Source of the DNA: Bacteroidota bacterium
GTDB lineage: Bacteria; Bacteroidota; Bacteroidia; Chitinophagales; Chitinophagaceae
Assembly (NCBI GenBank): GCA_028877045.1
Contig: JAGWPQ010000310.1
Coordinates: 1-5,191, forward strand
Length of the DNA: 5,191 nt
Direction: 5' to 3'
Shown piece by piece: positions 1 through 5,039 of the stretch. The translations under genes and the position numbers were made by a program. Position 1 is the first letter of the stretch; each line of letters begins with the position of its first letter. The notes below the pieces were generated by a model. The model searched no databases. It saw only the letters and a program-made list of their open reading frames with translations, and was not told the origin of the DNA.

Positions 1-20
1 AAAAATTGATATTGCATTTC

Positions 21-49
21 TTAAACCCTGTTGATGAAAAAAACAACAG
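21..49 (+). repeat. Dispersed repeat copy 1 with small hairpin
   Basis: Positions 21-44 match positions 3090-3113 at 21 of 24 bases (shared core TTAAACC-TGTTG-TGAAAAA). In this copy CTGTTG (28-33) can pair with CAACAG (44-49) around a 10-base A-rich loop, giving a 6-bp hairpin. Both copies lie just outside recognised genes, so this may be a member of a dispersed intergenic hairpin or terminator-like family. The alignment is visible; the family assignment is inference. Confidence 0.4.
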
Positions 50-77
50 CGTAGTAAAAAAATCAAATGACAGATAA

Positions 78-638
78 ATGAGAACTGAGTCATTTAAGAT
101 CACTATACACATGGTTTCGAGTCTTGATGGCATTATTGCTAAAAAAGATAATAGCGTTTCATGGTTTGATACATCAGATAATTACGAGAAAGGTGTTTTC
201 GGGCAAAATCCGGAAGAATTTCTTAAAACGATAGACTGCTATGTAATGGGTTCCCGGACATACGAACATGCTTTACAACTTTCAAAATCTTATGGATGGG
301 CGTATGGAGATACACCGACAATTGTACTGACCAATAGAAGCCTGCCAATTGACAGGCAGAATATTGAATTTTATTCCGGTGACTTACATAAACTTGTAAA
401 CGAGCGGCTAATACCCAAGTACAAAAATGTTTGGCTTGTTGGCGGTGCTGAACTTGCTAAAGATTTCATTCGTTTAAAATTGGCTGATGAAATAAGGCTA
501 TCAATCATACCTATCATTTTGGGTGACGGCGTACAATTTTTTGATCAAATTGGGCAAGAGCAAGCATTACATTTAAAAGATGTGACAGCCTATAAAACAG
601 GAGTAGTGGAACTATATTATGAAATAAAAAAAGATTAG
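78..638 (+). CDS. Dihydrofolate reductase / RibD C-terminal family oxidoreductase
   Basis: A complete 186-residue protein of the DHFR-like/RibD-C superfamily (the YyaP/YwjB-like group of small stand-alone proteins), which are cytosolic NADPH-dependent reductases. Visible landmarks are the N-terminal strand with MVSSLDGIIA (residues 12-21), a DCYVMGSRTYE stretch (53-63), PTIVLTNR (80-87), the nucleotide-loop-like VWLVGGAEL (118-126), and ADEIRLSIIPIILGDGVQFF (136-155) near the C terminus. Length is normal for stand-alone members. The ATG at 78 leaves about ten residues before the first core strand, and no better start exists. The protein lacks the deaminase domain of full RibD, so a riboflavin role should not be assumed; the actual substrate is unknown. 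The next gene on the same strand begins 166 nt later, so an operon is not evident. Family assignment is firm, specific function is not. Confidence 0.88.
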   Translation: MRTESFKITIHMVSSLDGIIAKKDNSVSWFDTSDNYEKGVFGQNPEEFLKTIDCYVMGSRTYEHALQLSKSYGWAYGDTPTIVLTNRSLPIDRQNIEFYSGDLHKLVNERLIPKYKNVWLVGGAELAKDFIRLKLADEIRLSIIPIILGDGVQFFDQIGQEQALHLKDVTAYKTGVVELYYEIKKD

Positions 639-804
639 AAAATTTCTATCAGACCGGAAAAACATACTCCGCTATTCAAGAATACTTCCGCAGGGTTATG
701 GATTCTTATTATTTATTCAAGAGCGTTTCATTAACAAAGGATAGCGAGTATATAAGCAGCTTTGCAATGTTTTGACGATTTGAATGGTCATATAAATAAA
801 AGCA

Positions 805-1131
805 ATGAAATCACAATTCATATTTACAACCCTGACAATACTTTTTATATTGACTATATTCATTTCTTGCAGGCGAAATATTTCGACTTATAAAAGCAAT
901 GCTGTTATAACCGGGTTCGACAAAAGGATGTGTATATGCTGTGGCGGATTGATGATTAATTTTAGCAATGACACGGTACCCTATCATTCTGACTTTAAAT
1001 TAATTTTTAACTATGCTACTACCGGGATTACTGAAAAAGATACATTCCCGATAAACGTTTATGTAGAATATAAAATTGACTCTACGAATGCTTGTAAACC
1101 GATAATCTTGACAAAATTTGTTCGAAATTGA
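805..1131 (+). CDS. Small cysteine-rich lipoprotein, unknown function
   Basis: A 108-residue protein. Residues 1-21 form a lipoprotein signal (Lys at position 2, a long Ile/Leu/Phe/Thr hydrophobic core, then IFIS) followed by the candidate lipidated Cys22, so it is probably anchored in the inner or outer membrane and faces the periplasm or cell surface. The mature part carries a compact motif G37-F-D-K-R-M-C43-I-C45-C46-G-G (CxCCGG) and a single later Cys97 near the C terminus. The rest alternates hydrophobic and polar residues, suggesting a small beta-rich domain. Cys43, 45, 46 and 97 could bind metal or form disulfides, but this is inference. I do not recognise a characterised family. The downstream neighbour is convergent, so the gene is probably transcribed alone. 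No convincing promoter was found. Confidence 0.75.
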   Translation: MKSQFIFTTLTILFILTIFISCRRNISTYKSNAVITGFDKRMCICCGGLMINFSNDTVPYHSDFKLIFNYATTGITEKDTFPINVYVEYKIDSTNACKPIILTKFVRN

Positions 1132-1194
1132 TTGTATAAAATATTACTTAAAACAAAGTTGCGCTATCCATAAACCTCTGTAGTGTGTAATGAA

Positions 1195-1241
1195 TTTAAA
1201 AAATAAATCAGACTATATTGATCCTAATTATTTATTTTAAA
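1195..1241. terminator. Possible weak bidirectional terminator (AT hairpin)
   Basis: Between two convergent genes, AAAATAAAT (1200-1208) is complementary to ATTTATTTT (1230-1238), and the pairing extends to flanking TTTAAA blocks if two unpaired A are allowed. The stem is all A/T with a loop of about 21 bases, so it is weak. Its position, in the 177-bp gap where two transcripts meet, is the main support. Confidence 0.25.
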
Positions 1242-1308
1242 TGACTCCGCTAACTTTTAGTATAACCGGTATATATGAAGCCTGCTATTGAAATTTGAAG
1301 TATGCAAA

Positions 1309-2190
1309 TTATTTTATCAATAATCCTACCTTAACTCCAAAAGTAACAGAAACCCCCGGGGTTTTTCCTAACCTGCTATTCGCATAGTTAAATGCCGAAT
1401 AACTATCGAAACTGTTATAAGTATTTGAATAATATTGGTAGCTGTCTTTTTTATTATCTATACCATATCCCAAGCCCCAATAAATATCTAATAATAGTTT
1501 ATCGCCAAATATCCATTGTCTGCCGAATTCTAATTGCAAGGCACCAAATGTTATATTTTGTTTTCCAACTTCAGAGGCTGTGTTAGCTTTAGTTATAATT
1601 GTATTCTCTTTATAATTTCCGAGATAAACGATGGGTTTCAAATAAGCACCCTGCATTAAATGGGAAGACCTTGTTTTGCCGAAAATAATAAAATCAGGCA
1701 TCTTCCCGAATTTATAACCTGCGGATACAAATAATCCAAATTGTCCACGCGATACTTCACCTACTCCGTAAGAACCATAATTTAAAAGTTGTGATTTACC
1801 CGCACCAATTATGCCTAAAGAAAGTTCGTATCCTTTTCCAACCCCTGTGCTCTTTTCATAGCTTAATTCTGTATAGCCATACAGTGGAGCAAAGAAATTT
1901 ATTTTTATAGCCTGATTGCTTTGCCCTGTATATCTTTCGGGGTCTTTATAATTATCTTCGAATTTCTTTTCCATACCATTCTCAAAAACAATCTTTTTGA
2001 TTTTGTCGGTTTCTAAAACATAGATGAGATCGTCATTACTCTTATATTCTTTATATTTTATTTCTGAAGCACCGGTTTCTATTACTTTGGCTTCAATTAT
2101 CTTACCGTTATTCCGGTAGATCTTATCCTGAGCGTTTAAACTAATTGCAGAAAGAAACAATAATGCTGCAAACAGAAAAAGTGTTTTCAT
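1309..2190 (-). CDS. Predicted outer-membrane beta-barrel protein
   Basis: A 293-residue exported protein. Residues 1-20 form a classical Sec signal peptide (MKT, a Leu/Phe/Ala core) with probable cleavage after LNA, before Gln21. Residues 21-75 form a small beta-rich segment (DKIYRNNGKIIEAKVIE, then IKKIVFENG) of a type often found at the N terminus of Bacteroidota envelope proteins, where an NG..I..KV pattern is followed by I..I.F.NG. From about residue 94 onward, alternating hydrophobic/aromatic strands rich in Gly and Tyr (e.g. ELSLGIIGAG, FGLFVSAGYKFG, GALQLEFGRQW, LLLDIYWGLGYG, SVTFGVKVGLLIK) suggest an outer-membrane barrel of roughly 8-10 strands. A 20-residue loop rich in Tyr, Ser and Asn (about 249-271) could be a surface loop. 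The protein ends in LLIK, not in the usual aromatic residue. The ligand or partner is unknown. It is divergent from the archaemetzincin gene. Confidence 0.75.
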   Translation of the reverse strand: MKTLFLFAALLFLSAISLNAQDKIYRNNGKIIEAKVIETGASEIKYKEYKSNDDLIYVLETDKIKKIVFENGMEKKFEDNYKDPERYTGQSNQAIKINFFAPLYGYTELSYEKSTGVGKGYELSLGIIGAGKSQLLNYGSYGVGEVSRGQFGLFVSAGYKFGKMPDFIIFGKTRSSHLMQGAYLKPIVYLGNYKENTIITKANTASEVGKQNITFGALQLEFGRQWIFGDKLLLDIYWGLGYGIDNKKDSYQYYSNTYNSFDSYSAFNYANSRLGKTPGVSVTFGVKVGLLIK

Positions 2191-2274
2191 AAGGCTATTT
2201 TACAATATAAGGCAACCTTAATTTACCAACCGCTGCAATGATATATGTTAAATAATATTAACTTCTATTTCTAA

Positions 2275-2302
2275 CCCTTTATCAACCTTATGTTTTAAAG
2301 GG
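2275..2302. repeat. Inverted repeat in divergent intergenic region
   Basis: CCCTTTA (2275-2281) is perfectly complementary to TAAAGGG (2296-2302), separated by 14 bases. It lies in the 233-bp gap between the divergent outer-membrane protein gene and the archaemetzincin gene, and could be an operator or an mRNA leader hairpin. No run of T follows on the + strand, so it is not a typical terminator. Confidence 0.3.
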
Positions 2303-2317
2303 ATAATTATTGTTCAC

Positions 2318-2354
2318 CTGCTGCACGGTACAAAGCCTCCTTTTCAGGCAGCAG
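2318..2354. repeat. GC-rich inverted repeat CTGCTGC/GCAGCAG
   Basis: CTGCTGC (2318-2324) and GCAGCAG (2348-2354) form a perfect 7-bp inverted repeat with a 23-base spacer, unusually GC-rich for this AT-rich gap. It ends 22 bp before the proposed -33 element of the archaemetzincin promoter, so a regulator-binding role is possible but unproven. Confidence 0.3.
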
Positions 2355-2376
2355 ATAAAATCAATGTTAAAGTCAT

Positions 2377-2406
2377 TATGAATTAGTTTAATAGAATATA
2401 CATTTG
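2377..2406 (+). promoter_or_regulatory. Bacteroidota-type promoter of the archaemetzincin gene
   Basis: TACATTTG (2399-2406) is an exact match to the Bacteroidota -7 consensus TAnnTTTG. TATG (2377-2380), one mismatch from the TTTG -33 element, lies 18 bases upstream, close to the usual 19-21. Transcription would begin near 2410, leaving a leader of about 14 nt before the ATG at 2424. The element overlaps the GTG at 2406, which argues against that codon being the start. Confidence 0.55.
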
Positions 2407-2423
2407 TGCAGAAGCAATCGCAG

Positions 2424-3068
2424 ATGAAATATATAATTATTATTACAGCAATATTTATTTTCATACTCAGTTGTAATGAGCCTCTACGTATATTACTTCC
2501 AAAAAATAATAAAAATAAAATTATTGCGATTCAGCCTTTTGATAATTATAATGAAAGTGATCTTTCTTTACTAAAACAAGAGATAAGCAATTTTTTTCAT
2601 GCACGGGTTACCATACTTAAACAAAAAGAAATACCAATAAGACCAAAACAATTCCCTGACGATAGCTACGCTGCCGATTCTTTATTGTTTTTTTTATCTA
2701 AAATGAAGAATGATTCAATAGCAGAAATCATTGGCATCACACATCAAAGTATTTATACTTCAGATCAACCGACATTAAAAAAAATGAATGCAAATAATAC
2801 TTATACGTATAGTGCCAACATTATTGGATTAGGGTATATTAAAGGAAATGCCTGCATTGTTTCGGATATCAGATTAATGTCGACTGACAGAAATCTGTAT
2901 ATGAATAGATTAAAAAAAGCAATATTTCATGAGATCGGGCATAACCTGGGGCTTGTACATTGTAATGACAGCAGTTGCATTATGGCTGAATCAAATGAAA
3001 GTATTGTATACCTGAATAAACCAGGATGTAATTTTTGTAAAAAATGCAGGAGGCGGATACATCAATAA
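2424..3068 (+). CDS. Archaemetzincin-type zinc metalloprotease, lipoprotein
   Basis: A 214-residue metallopeptidase of the archaemetzincin (M54) family. The family signature is complete: HEIGHNLGLVH (residues 169-179, nt 2928 onward) supplies three zinc-binding His and the catalytic Glu170. It is followed directly by Cys180, then Cys185-Ile-Met187, and after exactly 17 residues by Cys205-x-x-Cys208, matching HExxHxxGxxHC-x4-CxM-x17-CxxC. An extra Cys202 makes a C-x2-C-x2-C cluster. Met187 would be the Met-turn. Residues 1-16 form a lipoprotein signal (Ile/Phe core, then ILS) with candidate lipidated Cys17, so the enzyme probably acts in the periplasm or at the surface. An in-frame GTG at 2406 would add six residues but lies inside the predicted promoter, and the ATG at 2424 gives a cleaner signal peptide. 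Substrate is unknown. The coding sequence is AT-rich (25% GC in 2461-2520). Confidence 0.88.
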   Translation: MKYIIIITAIFIFILSCNEPLRILLPKNNKNKIIAIQPFDNYNESDLSLLKQEISNFFHARVTILKQKEIPIRPKQFPDDSYAADSLLFFLSKMKNDSIAEIIGITHQSIYTSDQPTLKKMNANNTYTYSANIIGLGYIKGNACIVSDIRLMSTDRNLYMNRLKKAIFHEIGHNLGLVHCNDSSCIMAESNESIVYLNKPGCNFCKKCRRRIHQ

Positions 3069-3086
3069 ATGCATTGCTGACAAAAA

Positions 3087-3120
3087 CATTTAAACCATGT
3101 TGGTGAAAAACACATAAATG
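3087..3120 (+). repeat. Dispersed repeat copy 2 with weak hairpin
   Basis: Positions 3090-3113 match the copy at 21-44 at 21 of 24 bases. Here CATTTA (3087-3092) is complementary to TAAATG (3115-3120), and GTG/CAC (3103-3105/3111-3113) can pair inside it around AAAAA. It begins 18 nt after the archaemetzincin stop, so it might help end that transcript, although the structure is weak. Confidence 0.35.
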
Positions 3121-3131
3121 AGGCGCACGAC

Positions 3132-3233
3132 TCAAACAATATTCACTTCCCTCTCCAACTCAATGCCAAATTTATTTTTTACTGAGATAATTACCTTGCA
3201 ACGATCGGCTCAAAGTCCTTTTCCGGAGTGCCG
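3132..3233 (-). pseudogene. Displaced 3'-end fragment of murB
   Basis: Read on the minus strand, the last 20 codons before a TGA stop (3132-3134) encode a peptide identical at 19 of 20 positions to the C terminus of the intact murB at 3989-5005 (shared end ISVKNKFGIELEREVNIV). Nucleotides 3134-3193 match 3991-4050 at 53 of 60 positions. All seven differences are third-position silent changes. Further into the fragment the match fades, although TTCCGG (encoding part of the SGK/TGK region) remains at the same spacing, and an in-frame stop occurs at 3210-3212. No murB body lies upstream, so this is a non-functional remnant. It probably represents the murB tail left behind when the 3287-3985 cassette, or a new murB tail, was inserted. 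Confidence 0.85.
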
Positions 3234-3252
3234 GTTTAAACATCTTTTATTA

Positions 3253-3282
3253 TTGTTAACTCTGGCATTTTTCTTAAATTAG
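3253..3282 (+). promoter_or_regulatory. Possible promoter of the GNAT-like gene
   Basis: TTG (3253-3255), 19 bases, then TAAATTAG (3275-3282), one mismatch from TAnnTTTG. Element and spacing fit the Bacteroidota consensus. It ends only 4 bases before the GTG start at 3287, which would give a leaderless or nearly leaderless mRNA. No ribosome-binding site is evident. Confidence 0.35.
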
Positions 3283-3286
3283 CAGA

Positions 3287-3814
3287 GTGAAAAAGTTAAC
3301 TTATAAGGGCTTAAATTTCAGAATAGATAAGCTGACTAATTCTATTGAAAACCTTGTTACAGGCGATAGTTTTAAAACAACAATAAGCTTAATTTCTAAA
3401 GCTGATTTAAAATCAGTAACTAAAAAAAGTGATTGGGTCTTTGATTGGAAGTTTGAATTTGATCAGCCGGAAAGAGAAGTTTATAAATTAACAATTGAAA
3501 ATAATTTATCAGTTATACAAGGATTGATAAGTTTAGAAATTAAATCAGATCATATTTACATGCACTTAGTTGAAAGTGCCGGATTTAATAAAGGAAGAAA
3601 TAAAATGTATGCAGGTGTTCCGGGGAATTTGGTTGCATTTGCATGCAGGTTATCATTTCAGAGAGGATTTGATGGGAATGTTTCTTTTATTTCAAAAACT
3701 CAATTAATTGATCATTATATAAAAACGCTAGGTGCTTTACATTTTGGCGGCAGAGTAATGATTATTGAAAAGAAAGCAGCCTTAATTTTAATTGAACAAT
3801 ATTTTAAAAATTAG
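3287..3814 (+). CDS. GNAT-like protein of a two-gene cassette
   Basis: A 175-residue cytosolic protein with no signal peptide or membrane segment. The C-terminal half resembles the acetyl-CoA-binding half of GNAT N-acetyltransferases: a strand DHIYMHLVESA (88-98), then GVPGNLVAFACRLSF (110-124), which looks like the pyrophosphate loop and following helix, then GFDGNVSFISK (128-138), and IDHYIKTLGALHFGG (141-155), like the terminal 'YxxLGF' motif. The loop lacks the textbook Q/RxxGxG/A pattern, so catalysis is not assured. The N-terminal half (1-85) is strand-rich (VYKLTIENN, IQGLISLEI) with DWVFDWKFEFD at 49-59. GTG at 3287 is the only plausible start: an in-frame stop lies 12 nt upstream at 3275-3277 and the next Met is residue 92. 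A 55-codon gene follows after 3 nt. The sequence is very AT-rich (17-28% GC on two sampled lines, against 40-47% in murB), and the pair is flanked by murB 3' ends, so recent transfer is plausible. Substrate unknown. Confidence 0.8.
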   Translation: MKKLTYKGLNFRIDKLTNSIENLVTGDSFKTTISLISKADLKSVTKKSDWVFDWKFEFDQPEREVYKLTIENNLSVIQGLISLEIKSDHIYMHLVESAGFNKGRNKMYAGVPGNLVAFACRLSFQRGFDGNVSFISKTQLIDHYIKTLGALHFGGRVMIIEKKAALILIEQYFKN

Positions 3815-3817
3815 ACT

Positions 3818-3985
3818 ATGAAAAATAAAAAACAAGAACTTAATGTAGATTTCATCGGTAGTCAAAATAATAAACTTACCAAACAAGAAGAAGCTGCAAT
3901 AAGTGAATATTTAAAATCTCAAAAAAACAATCATAAGAAACCCGTTTCTAAATCCGCTTTGAAAAAAGAGAAAGTTCTCGTTTAA
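3818..3985 (+). CDS. Small lysine-rich protein (55 aa), cassette partner
   Basis: An ATG three bases after the stop of the GNAT-like gene opens a 55-codon frame ending in TAA (3983-3985). The protein starts MKNKKQELNVDFIG, continues with a probable short amphipathic helix (LTKQEEAAISEYLKSQK, residues 20-36) and ends in a lysine-rich, probably disordered tail (KKPVSKSALKKEK, 40-52). It has no signal peptide, Cys or known DNA-binding motif that I can recognise. The tight spacing implies co-transcription and probably translational coupling with the 175-residue protein, so the two probably work together. A toxin-antitoxin or enzyme-plus-adaptor arrangement is conceivable but unproven. Its stop lies only 3 nt from the end of the convergent murB, leaving no room for a terminator. 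Confidence 0.65.
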   Translation: MKNKKQELNVDFIGSQNNKLTKQEEAAISEYLKSQKNNHKKPVSKSALKKEKVLV

Positions 3986-3988
3986 ATT

Positions 3989-5005
3989 TTAAACAATATT
4001 CACCTCCCTCTCCAACTCTATACCAAACTTATTTTTCACCGAGATGATTATTTCTTCGCTCAGATCATAAATTTCCTTTCCGGTAGCATTACCGTAGTTC
4101 ACCAGAACCAAAGCCTGCAAAGGGTTACAGCCAGCATCTTTTTTTCTAAAACCTTTCCATCCGCATTGTTCAATTAACCATCCGGCAGCAATTTTATAAT
4201 GCATATCGCCAACAGGATGCGCAGAAATGTTTTTATACTGCTCCCATATCACATGCCAGCGGAATTTAGAAACAACAGGATTTTTAAAAAAGCTTCCTGC
4301 ATTACCAACAACTTTAGGATCGGGTAATTTACTGCTGCGGATATTGATGATGGCCTGCGAAATATTTTGTATCGATAATTCTTTTGCGTGCATTCTTTCC
4401 AGTTCTTCATTTATTGCACCGTACGATGTATTTAATTGCGGATGTTTTTTTAATTTATACGTAACATTCAATATCACAAACTGGCCTTTATATTTTTTCT
4501 TGAACACCGATTCGCGGTAACCAAATGCACAATCATTCAATGAAAAAGTTTGAATGGTTTTATCGCCAATATGATAAGCTTCCAGGCTTTCGAACACATC
4601 TTTTAGCTCTACGCCATACGCACCAATATTTTGAATAGGACCTGCACCAAGACTTCCGGGGATCAAACTTAGATTTTCTACACCTGCATAATTGTTTTTG
4701 ATGCAATGCAAAACAAATTCGTGCCAAACCTCTCCTGCTGCGGCTTTCACGTAAAAGAACTCATCATCTTCTTTTATTAGTTCAATTCCTTTTAATTCGT
4801 TCTTTAAAACGATACCGTCGAAATCTTTGGTAAAAAGAAGATTGCTTCCACCGCCAAGGATGAGTCGTGAGTCGTGAGTCGTAAGTCGTGAGTTGAGCAG
4901 TTCGGTTAATTCATCAACAGTTGTAAAAGATGAAAAATATTTTGCTTTTGCATCAATGCCGAAAGTGTTAAAGGGTTTGAGAGAAATATTTTCAAGGATT
5001 TGCAT
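3989..5005 (-). CDS. murB: UDP-N-acetylenolpyruvoylglucosamine reductase
   Basis: MurB reduces UDP-GlcNAc-enolpyruvate to UDP-MurNAc with NADPH, using bound FAD, in the cytosolic phase of peptidoglycan synthesis. The 338-residue length fits the type I (E. coli-like) enzyme. Visible landmarks are NTFGID (13-18), the FAD-loop LILGGGSNLLF (48-58), ENLSLIPGSLGAGPIQNIGAYG (110-131), CAFGYRES (159-166; Tyr163-Arg164 of the substrate site), GNAGSFFKNP (234-243; Ser238 the expected proton donor), AAGWLIEQCGWKG (273-285) and LEREV near the end (Glu334 the expected catalytic Glu). All expected catalytic residues appear intact. The ATG at 5005 gives a standard N terminus. Residues 36-49, before the FAD loop, are encoded by a 7-bp tandem repeat. 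The gene is 34 nt downstream of a probable secreted-protein gene on the same strand. Its 3' end is duplicated at 3132-3233, and its stop is TAA whereas the duplicate has TGA. Confidence 0.97.
   Translation of the reverse strand: MQILENISLKPFNTFGIDAKAKYFSSFTTVDELTELLNSRLTTHDSRLILGGGSNLLFTKDFDGIVLKNELKGIELIKEDDEFFYVKAAAGEVWHEFVLHCIKNNYAGVENLSLIPGSLGAGPIQNIGAYGVELKDVFESLEAYHIGDKTIQTFSLNDCAFGYRESVFKKKYKGQFVILNVTYKLKKHPQLNTSYGAINEELERMHAKELSIQNISQAIINIRSSKLPDPKVVGNAGSFFKNPVVSKFRWHVIWEQYKNISAHPVGDMHYKIAAGWLIEQCGWKGFRKKDAGCNPLQALVLVNYGNATGKEIYDLSEEIIISVKNKFGIELEREVNIV
3991..4050. repeat. Direct repeat: murB 3' end (intact copy)
   Basis: This 60-nt stretch is the right-hand member of a direct repeat whose left-hand member is 3134-3193 (53/60 matches, offset 857 bp). 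The match starts at the last base of the murB stop codon triplet and extends into the gene. The two copies bracket the GNAT-like/small-protein cassette in the way att sites or recombination joints bracket an insert. Confidence 0.8.
4861..4895. repeat. Tandem heptamer repeat (TGAGTCG)5 inside murB
   Basis: Five consecutive 7-bp units: TGAGTCG three times, then TAAGTCG and TGAGTTG, 35 bp in total. On the murB coding strand the unit is CGACTCA. Three units make 21 nt, so translation repeats every seven residues; the stretch encodes part of LNSRLTTHDSRL just before the FAD-binding glycine loop. Gain or loss of one unit would frameshift murB, so only changes by three units would be tolerated. Confidence 0.9.
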
Positions 5006-5039
5006 GAAGCAAAATAACTAAATAAGACCGAAAAAAAAT

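Noticed and set aside
3..77. An open frame from the left edge ending in TAA directly against the ATG of the gene at 78, possibly the tail of an upstream coupled gene.
   Set aside because: Only 24 codons, low-complexity and polar, overlapping the dispersed hairpin repeat that is intergenic in its other copy. Openness over 24 codons is easily due to chance.
678..707. AAGAAT/ATTCTT inverted repeat followed by an AT-rich run, as a terminator for the gene ending at 638.
   Set aside because: Stem is only 6 bp with an 18-base loop and no clear T run; such pairs are common by chance in AT-rich DNA.
1392..1586. 64-codon open frame on the + strand.
   Set aside because: Lies wholly antisense within the outer-membrane protein gene, with an unprotein-like composition and no supporting start context.
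2310..2356. Minus-strand mini-frame encoding LPEKEALYRAAGEQ before a stop, which reads like a protein C terminus.
   Set aside because: An in-frame stop lies a few codons upstream and there is no start; too short to tell a gene remnant from chance.
2406..2423. GTG start extending the archaemetzincin by six residues.
   Set aside because: It overlaps the exact TAnnTTTG promoter match, and the ATG at 2424 gives a standard lipoprotein signal.
4227..4520. 97-codon open frame on the + strand.
   Set aside because: Antisense shadow of murB; murB conservation over this stretch explains the absence of stops.
4861..4895. Short CRISPR-like array.
   Set aside because: Units are 7 bp and contiguous without spacers, inside murB; a simple tandem repeat explains it.
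5010..5017. Minus-strand TTATTTTG upstream of murB as a -7 promoter element.
   Set aside because: One mismatch to the consensus, no -33 partner at proper spacing, and it lies only 4 bp from the start codon.
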